Origin: Pseudomonas cichorii | Lineage (GTDB): Bacteria; Pseudomonadota; Gammaproteobacteria; Pseudomonadales; Pseudomonadaceae | Length of the DNA stretch: 64,000 bases | Direction of reading: 5' to 3' | Assembly: GCF_018343775.1 (NCBI RefSeq) | Contig: NZ_CP074349.1 | Location: forward strand, 1,292,001-1,356,000 | Part shown: positions 59,309 through 64,000 of the stretch, in pieces | Numbering within the stretch: the first letter of the stretch is position 1 | How the letters are laid out: each line of letters opens with the position of its first letter | Program-made: the position numbers and the translations under genes | Notes under the pieces: generated by a model | What the model saw: only the letters and a program-made list of their open reading frames with translations | The model's database searches: none | What the model was told of the DNA's origin: nothing

Positions 59309-60811
59309 ATGAGCGACCAACAACTCGACCCGCAAGCCCTGCAACAGGAAGAAAACACCCTGATCGCCCTGCGCAAGGAAAAGCTTGCTGCCGAGCGCGC
59401 CAAGGGTCAGGCCTTCCCCAACGACTTCCGCCGCGACAGCTACTGCAACGATCTGCAGAAAAAGTATGCTGACAAGACCAAGGAAGAGCTGGCCGATGCA
59501 GCGATTCCGGTCAAGGTTGCCGGTCGCATCATGCTTAACCGTGGCTCGTTCATGGTGATCCAGGACATGACCGGTCGCATCCAGGTCTACGTCAACCGCA
59601 AGACCCTGCCGGAAGAAACCCTGGCTGCGGTCAAGACCTGGGACCTGGGTGATATCATCGCCACCGAAGGTACGCTGGCCCGTTCCGGCAAGGGCGACCT
59701 GTACGTCGAAATGACCAGCGTGCGCCTGCTGACCAAGTCCCTGCGTCCGCTGCCGGACAAGCACCATGGCCTGACCGACACCGAGCAGCGCTATCGTCAG
59801 CGTTACGTTGACCTGATCGTCAACGAAGAAGTACGCGATACCTTCCGTGTCCGCTCGCAAGTCATTGCCCACATCCGCAGCTTCCTGATGAAGCGCGACT
59901 TCCTTGAAGTCGAAACGCCGATGCTGCAGACCATTCCCGGTGGTGCTGCTGCCAAACCGTTCGAGACGCACCACAATGCCCTCGATATGGAAATGTTCCT
60001 GCGCATCGCGCCTGAGCTGTACCTCAAGCGCCTGGTGGTCGGCGGCTTCGAGAAAGTGTTCGAGATCAACCGCAACTTCCGTAACGAAGGCGTTTCTACT
60101 CGTCACAACCCTGAATTCACCATGTTGGAGTTCTACCAGGCTTACGCCGACTACGAAGACAACATGGACCTGACCGAAGAACTGTTCCGCGAACTGGCGC
60201 AACTGGTTCTGGGCACCACTGACGTGCCTTATGGCGACAAGGTGTTCCACTTCGGCGAGCCGTTCGTTCGTCTGTCCGTGTTCGACTCGATCCTCAAGTA
60301 CAACCCAGAGCTGACCGCTGATGACCTGAACGACATCGACAAAGCCCGCGCCATCGCCAAGAAAGCCGGCGCCAAGGTGCTGGGCTTCGAAGGTCTGGGC
60401 AAACTTCAGGTGATGATTTTTGAAGAACTGGTCGAGCACAAGCTGGAGCAGCCGCACTTCATTACCCAGTACCCGTTTGAAGTCTCGCCGCTGGCACGCC
60501 GCAACAATGACAACCCTAGCGTCACCGACCGTTTCGAGCTGTTCATCGGTGGCCGTGAAATCGCCAACGCCTACTCCGAGCTGAACGACGCTGAAGACCA
60601 GGCCGAGCGCTTCCAGGCCCAGGTGGCCGACAAGGATGCCGGTGACGACGAAGCCATGCATTACGACGCCGACTTCGTACGTGCGCTGGAATACGGCATG
60701 CCGCCAACGGCCGGTGAAGGTATCGGCATCGACCGCCTGGTGATGCTGCTCACCAACTCCCCGTCGATCCGCGACGTGATCCTGTTCCCGCACATGCGGC
60801 CACAAGCGTAA
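59309..60811 (+). CDS. lysS: Lysyl-tRNA synthetase (class II)
   Basis: LysS charges tRNA-Lys. The 500-residue enzyme has an N-terminal anticodon-binding OB fold ([20 protein letters not shown]) and a class-II catalytic core. Motif 2 lies in [20 protein letters not shown] and motif 3 in [39 protein letters not shown] is also typical. Full length for the family. It follows prfB as in most gamma-proteobacteria and ends at a strong terminator. Confidence 0.98.
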   Translation: MSDQQLDPQALQQEENTLIALRKEKLAAERAKGQAFPNDFRRDSYCNDLQKKYADKTKEELADAAIPVKVAGRIMLNRGSFMVIQDMTGRIQVYVNRKTLPEETLAAVKTWDLGDIIATEGTLARSGKGDLYVEMTSVRLLTKSLRPLPDKHHGLTDTEQRYRQRYVDLIVNEEVRDTFRVRSQVIAHIRSFLMKRDFLEVETPMLQTIPGGAAAKPFETHHNALDMEMFLRIAPELYLKRLVVGGFEKVFEINRNFRNEGVSTRHNPEFTMLEFYQAYADYEDNMDLTEELFRELAQLVLGTTDVPYGDKVFHFGEPFVRLSVFDSILKYNPELTADDLNDIDKARAIAKKAGAKVLGFEGLGKLQVMIFEELVEHKLEQPHFITQYPFEVSPLARRNNDNPSVTDRFELFIGGREIANAYSELNDAEDQAERFQAQVADKDAGDDEAMHYDADFVRALEYGMPPTAGEGIGIDRLVMLLTNSPSIRDVILFPHMRPQA

Positions 60812-60824
60812 TCAGCTACAAGAC

Positions 60825-60850
60825 AAGCCGCCCGACAGGGCGGCTTTTTT
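60825..60850 (+). terminator. Intrinsic terminator after lysS
   Basis: A 9-bp stem AAGCCGCCC / GGGCGGCTT with GACA loop, followed by TTTT, 13 bases past the lysS stop. Confidence 0.9.
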
Positions 60851-60860
60851 ATATCCATGT

Positions 60861-60897
60861 TTCGCGAATGAATCCCCGTAGCGAATTCATTCGCGAA
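60861..60897. repeat. REP inverted repeat (GCGAATTCATTCGCG type)
   Basis: Perfect 13-base arms TTCGCGAATGAAT / ATTCATTCGCGAA around 11 bases. It is the same family as at 24354-24402 and 63539-63595. It lies between the lysS terminator and the ribosome binding site of the TetR gene, so that gene's promoter must overlap it or lie upstream. Confidence 0.8.
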
Positions 60898-60925
60898 GAG
60901 ACCAATCAGAAAGGAATCCCCCGTC

Positions 60926-61651
60926 GTGACAATCGCTCAAGAAGGCGCCGCCGACGTTGCCAGCGCCGTGGCCAGGAGTGTCAGGTATCAGGGCCGCAAG
61001 GCCAGTCGGGAGGGGAGTGAGCAGCGTCGGCAGAAGATTCTCGATGCGGCCATGCGCATCGTGGTCCGCGATGGTGTGCGGGCGGTGCGGCACCGGGCCG
61101 TTGCTACTGAAGCGCAGGTGCCGCTGTCGGCCACCACCTATTACTTCAAGGACATCGATGACCTGCTGACCGATGCCTTCGCTCAGTATGTCGAACGCAG
61201 CGCAGCCTATCAGGCCAAATTGTGGCAGAACACCGAAGTCGTGCTGCGGGAAATGCTGACCCGCGGTACCGCCAATCCGGCTGACCGTTTGCGTCTGGCC
61301 GATGATATTGCGCGCATGACCATGGAATACATCCGTCACCAGTTGCAGACTCGCCGTGAGTATCTGATTGCCGAGCACGCCTTTCACCATGAGGCATTGA
61401 TCAATCCTCGGCTGGCGCCGCTGGTGGTTGCCCATCAGGAGATCCTGCTGCAAGGCACCTATCAGTTTCTGCAGGTTATCGGCTCATCGCAGCCTGTTCA
61501 GGATGCTCAGGTGTTGACGGGGATTATCCGCCGGATGGAATATCAGGGTCTGCTTCATGGCCCGCACTATCAGGCGGACGAAGAAATACTCGGTATTCTC
61601 ACTCGCCAGACGCGTCTGGTCCTTGGGATCGACTCATCGGTCTGCCCATGA
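60926..61651 (+). CDS. TetR-family transcriptional regulator
   Basis: The 241-residue protein has an N-terminal TetR helix-turn-helix (QKILDAAMRIVVRDGVRAVR, HRAVATEAQVPLSATTYYFK). The ligand domain does not resemble a characterised subgroup I can name. An unusual 35-residue N-terminal extension precedes the DNA-binding domain. It starts with GTG behind AAAGGAATCC. It lies 25 bases upstream of a lipoprotein gene and probably regulates itself and the following lipoprotein-QEGLA genes. Confidence 0.88.
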   Translation: MTIAQEGAADVASAVARSVRYQGRKASREGSEQRRQKILDAAMRIVVRDGVRAVRHRAVATEAQVPLSATTYYFKDIDDLLTDAFAQYVERSAAYQAKLWQNTEVVLREMLTRGTANPADRLRLADDIARMTMEYIRHQLQTRREYLIAEHAFHHEALINPRLAPLVVAHQEILLQGTYQFLQVIGSSQPVQDAQVLTGIIRRMEYQGLLHGPHYQADEEILGILTRQTRLVLGIDSSVCP

Positions 61652-61676
61652 GATACCCCTTTTTCAGGAGAGCACC

Positions 61677-62222
61677 ATGAAAGCCTGGCGCGCATTGATT
61701 GCGCTGTCGTTCCTGCTCTTGAGCGGTTGTCTGGTGACTTTCGAGGACACCCTTCCCGCAGGCAGCGCCGCCCCGGCCCATTTGCTTGGGCCCTGGACCA
61801 GCAAGAATGCCTGGGGCGAGCCCCTCGAACTCGAGCTTTCCCGGATCAGCGGCAACCTTTACAAGGCAGTCAGCTATCGTAAAGGTGATCGCAAGCATCG
61901 CGATGAGTACCGCTTCACGGTGACCGAGCATGGCAGCCGCTGGTATCTGTCGGCGCAACTGCCTGAAAAATATGGCTCTCACTATGTAATGGCCGGATTC
62001 GAGGTGACCGATGCCCATGAACTGGTTGTCTATAACCTGGATCTGGATCGATTCAGGCAATGGGTGGATCAGCAGAACCTCACTGGCCAGCCAGTGGAGA
62101 GTGGGATCGGGCAGGGCATTCTGATCACCAGTCCTCTGGACCAGGTGTTCGATTATCTGGACGATCCGGCCAATTCCGATGTTTTCCTGGAGGTCGCACG
62201 CTATCAGCGTGTACCCAAGTAG
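61677..62222 (+). CDS. Putative outer-membrane or periplasmic lipoprotein
   Basis: The 181-residue precursor has a lipoprotein signal (MKAWRALIALSFLLLSGC, lipobox LSGC). The mature part (LLGPWTSKNAWGEPLELELS, YRFTVTEHGSRWYLSAQLPE) is beta-rich and lipocalin-like in feel, but I do not recognise a family. The ribosome binding site is CAGGAGAGCACC. Residue +2 of the lipoprotein is Leu, not Asp, so outer-membrane sorting is expected. It sits between the TetR and QEGLA genes. Confidence 0.8.
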   Translation: MKAWRALIALSFLLLSGCLVTFEDTLPAGSAAPAHLLGPWTSKNAWGEPLELELSRISGNLYKAVSYRKGDRKHRDEYRFTVTEHGSRWYLSAQLPEKYGSHYVMAGFEVTDAHELVVYNLDLDRFRQWVDQQNLTGQPVESGIGQGILITSPLDQVFDYLDDPANSDVFLEVARYQRVPK

Positions 62223-62255
62223 TAGGGCAGCAGCCCGCCAGCCAAGGAGTACCGG

Positions 62256-63533
62256 GTGGACGAGTACCAGCAAACCATTCGTGCGTTATCGGATCGAATA
62301 GTCTTAGCCCAGACGCCGATTCGTGTACTGGATGCGGTGAAGTGGGATGAAAAAGTACGCAAGGATTTTCTCGCCGCCAAAGGCAAGGCATTGCCTGCCG
62401 TTGACCGTGCCTATTACGAGAATCGTCCTCTGGGGTTCGACTCCGGGGCTTTGAAGCTCGAGTTCCAGAACATCGAGCGTGATATCACCCGCCAGTTGGG
62501 CCAGTTCAACCCGGTCGGGCAGATCATGCGTCGCATGTGCAAGGAATACCGCATGGTGATCCGCATGCTCGAAGCCCGTGGCACACCGGATTTCGGGCTG
62601 ATCTCCCAGGAACTGTACGGCGCGGCCTCCGATGCATTTCATGCCGGTGACCCGACCCTGGCGGACCTGGGGCTGATGCTTTCGGATTACCTGAACAATA
62701 TTGCCGGTCGGGGCGACCTTAAGGACGAACCCAAGATACTCACCGCCAAGGATGCCGTTTCCCTGCTGCAGAGCCGCTTGAACAGGGTATTTGGCGAAGC
62801 CGAGGAAACCATCCGGGTGTTTGAGTCAGACGGTATCGTTGCCGATGCGGCGGCGGGGGCCGATTACATCAAGATCCGCTCCGACGCGATGTTCAACGAG
62901 CGCGATGTGCGAGCGCTTGAAGTCCATGAAGGGCTGGTGCATGTCGGCACCACGCTCAATGGTCAGAACCAGCCGATCTGCACCTTTCTGTCCAAGGGGC
63001 CGCCCTCATCGACCGTGACTCAGGAAGGGCTTGCCATCCTGATGGAAGTCATCGCGTTCGCGTCCTATCCCAGCCGCCTGCGCAAGCTGACCAACCGCAC
63101 TCGTGCGATTCATATGGCGGAGGAGGGCGCTGACTTCCTGCAGGTTTTCGAGTTCTATCGCGAGCAGGGTTTTGGCATGCCGGAGAGCTATGGCAATGCC
63201 AGCCGGGTCTTCCGTGGATCGACGCCAAACGGGCTGCCATTCACCAAAGACTTGTCCTACCTCAAGGGTTTCATCATGGTTTACAACTATATTCAGTTGG
63301 CCGTGCGCAAGGGCAAGCTTGAACAGGTACCGTTGTTGTTCTGTGGCAAGACCACCCTTGAAGACATGCGTACCCTGCGTCAATTGGTGGATGAGGGGTT
63401 GGTGGTCGCGCCCAAATACCTGCCCGACCAGTTCCGCGACATGAACGCCCTGTCGGCCTGGATGTGTTTCTCCAACTTCCTCAACCACTTGAGCCTGGAT
63501 CGTATCGAGGCCGATTATTCGAATATTTTGTAG
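62256..63533 (+). CDS. QEGLA-motif / DUF1704 protein, putative zinc peptidase
   Basis: This 425-residue protein is of the TIGR02421 'flavohemoglobin expression-modulating QEGLA' family (DUF1704). The putative zinc site is HEGLVHVGT (HExxxH, about 228-233), and the third element, TVTQEGLAILME, lies about 30 residues on. The same signature occurs in the eukaryotic MATCAP/KIAA0895 tubulin carboxypeptidases, so a peptidase role is likely though untested in bacteria. The GTG start is fixed by AAGGAGTACCGG. It has no signal peptide, so it should be cytoplasmic. It lies 33 bases after the lipoprotein gene. Confidence 0.87.
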   Translation: MDEYQQTIRALSDRIVLAQTPIRVLDAVKWDEKVRKDFLAAKGKALPAVDRAYYENRPLGFDSGALKLEFQNIERDITRQLGQFNPVGQIMRRMCKEYRMVIRMLEARGTPDFGLISQELYGAASDAFHAGDPTLADLGLMLSDYLNNIAGRGDLKDEPKILTAKDAVSLLQSRLNRVFGEAEETIRVFESDGIVADAAAGADYIKIRSDAMFNERDVRALEVHEGLVHVGTTLNGQNQPICTFLSKGPPSSTVTQEGLAILMEVIAFASYPSRLRKLTNRTRAIHMAEEGADFLQVFEFYREQGFGMPESYGNASRVFRGSTPNGLPFTKDLSYLKGFIMVYNYIQLAVRKGKLEQVPLLFCGKTTLEDMRTLRQLVDEGLVVAPKYLPDQFRDMNALSAWMCFSNFLNHLSLDRIEADYSNIL

Positions 63534-63538
63534 CCTCC

Positions 63539-63595
63539 TTCGTGAATGAATGCTCCCACACAGACACAAACCTTGTGGGCGAATTCATTCGCGAA
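63539..63595. repeat. REP inverted repeat upstream of the alpha/beta hydrolase
   Basis: Arms TTCGTGAATGAAT (63539-63551) and ATTCATTCGCGAA (63583-63595), with one mismatch, plus inner CCCACA / TGTGGG. Same family as at 24354 and 60861. It separates the QEGLA gene from the hydrolase gene and probably weakens read-through. Confidence 0.75.
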
Positions 63596-63623
63596 AAAAA
63601 CCACCCGAAAAAGGACCCTTAAC

Positions 63624-64000
63624 GTGAAGCTGATCGGCATTCTCGTGTTGATCTTCAGCCTCACAGGCTGCAGTTCGATGCTGTTCTACCCGGAACCCGG
63701 TTTGCCGTTCACGCCTGAAAAGGCCCACCTTCAATACCGAGACGTCACGCTGACAGCGGCCGATGGCACTCGTCTGCATGCCTGGTGGCTGCCCGCCAAG
63801 GAAGGCGTCCCGGTCAAGGGCACGGTGCTGCATCTGCATGGCAACGGCGGCAACCTGGCCTGGCATCTGGGGGGAAGCGGGTGGTTGCCCGAGCAGGGTT
63901 ATCAGGTCCTGCTGCTGGACTATCGCGGTTACGGGCTGTCTGAAGGGGCGCCGAGCATACCGGCCATCTATCAGGACATTCAGGCCGCATTCGACTGGCT
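63624..64000 (+). CDS. Lipoprotein alpha/beta hydrolase, N-terminal part (cut by window edge)
   Basis: The GTG at 63624, behind AAAAGGACCC, opens a frame of 125 codons that runs off the window. It begins with a lipoprotein signal (MKLIGILVLIFSLTGC, lipobox LTGC). The alpha/beta hydrolase fold follows: VLHLHGNGGNLAWHL (oxyanion-hole HGNGGN) and VLLLDYRGYGLSEG. The nucleophile Ser, Asp and His lie beyond the edge. This matches the BEM46/YfhR-like hydrolases; the substrate is unknown. Confidence 0.85.
   Translation, partial: MKLIGILVLIFSLTGCSSMLFYPEPGLPFTPEKAHLQYRDVTLTAADGTRLHAWWLPAKEGVPVKGTVLHLHGNGGNLAWHLGGSGWLPEQGYQVLLLDYRGYGLSEGAPSIPAIYQDIQAAFDW

Noticed and set aside
58148..60805. An 885-codon minus-strand open frame across prfB and lysS
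   Set aside because: It is a shadow of two certain genes and crosses their intergenic spacer; no motifs are recognisable.

Overview
The window looks like the chromosome of a fluorescent Pseudomonas, probably close to the P. syringae/P. cichorii group. The grounds are gene content and order (tadA-mltF-purL, ffh-rpsP-rimM-trmD-rplS, xerD-dsbC-hom-thrC, prfB-lysS, a wsp chemosensory operon and a RocS/RocR/RocA-like locus) and Pseudomonas-type REP repeats between genes. The genus is secure; the species is inference. I see no rRNA, tRNA, CRISPR, prophage or insertion sequence.

1-11.9 kb is accessory-flavoured. It holds a cut-off membrane protein, an HxlR regulator divergent from an old yellow enzyme, and a YtcJ-like amidohydrolase. 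Next comes an iron cell-surface-signalling set on the minus strand (ECF sigma factor, FecR, TonB receptor with an STN domain) under a Fur-box-like palindrome. Upstream of it is a 963-residue protein that resembles Pseudomonas dermonecrotic-type toxins and carries GESH...GNAH motifs of an EreA/ChaN-like fold.

11.9-28 kb is mostly housekeeping: a Tat-type multicopper oxidase coupled to tadA, mltF, purL, two Nudix enzymes, an L,D-transpeptidase, a gamma-carbonic anhydrase cluster, purT, an MHS transporter and a CcsA/CorC pair. REP hairpins sit between two of the convergent gene pairs.

28-37 kb is the translation and secretion core: ffh, then rpsP-rimM-trmD-rplS, then xerD, dsbC and the threonine genes hom-thrC. 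Two intergenic regions here (ffh-rpsP and dsbC-hom) are unusually rich in hairpins.

37-50 kb is signalling and repair: a BvgS-type hybrid kinase with a REC-EAL regulator and a convergent REC-LuxR regulator, a periplasmic binding-like protein, YaeQ, recJ, a XenA-like enoate reductase and a second hybrid kinase.

51.2-58 kb is the wsp operon that controls the diguanylate cyclase WspR. It is damaged: wspE has a frameshift, its 3' part and all of wspF are missing, and the surviving wspE segment runs in frame into wspR, which keeps its own ribosome binding site. This is the most striking feature of the window.

58-64 kb contains prfB (with its programmed frameshift), lysS, a TetR regulator, a lipoprotein, a QEGLA/DUF1704 putative metallopeptidase and the start of a lipoprotein alpha/beta hydrolase.
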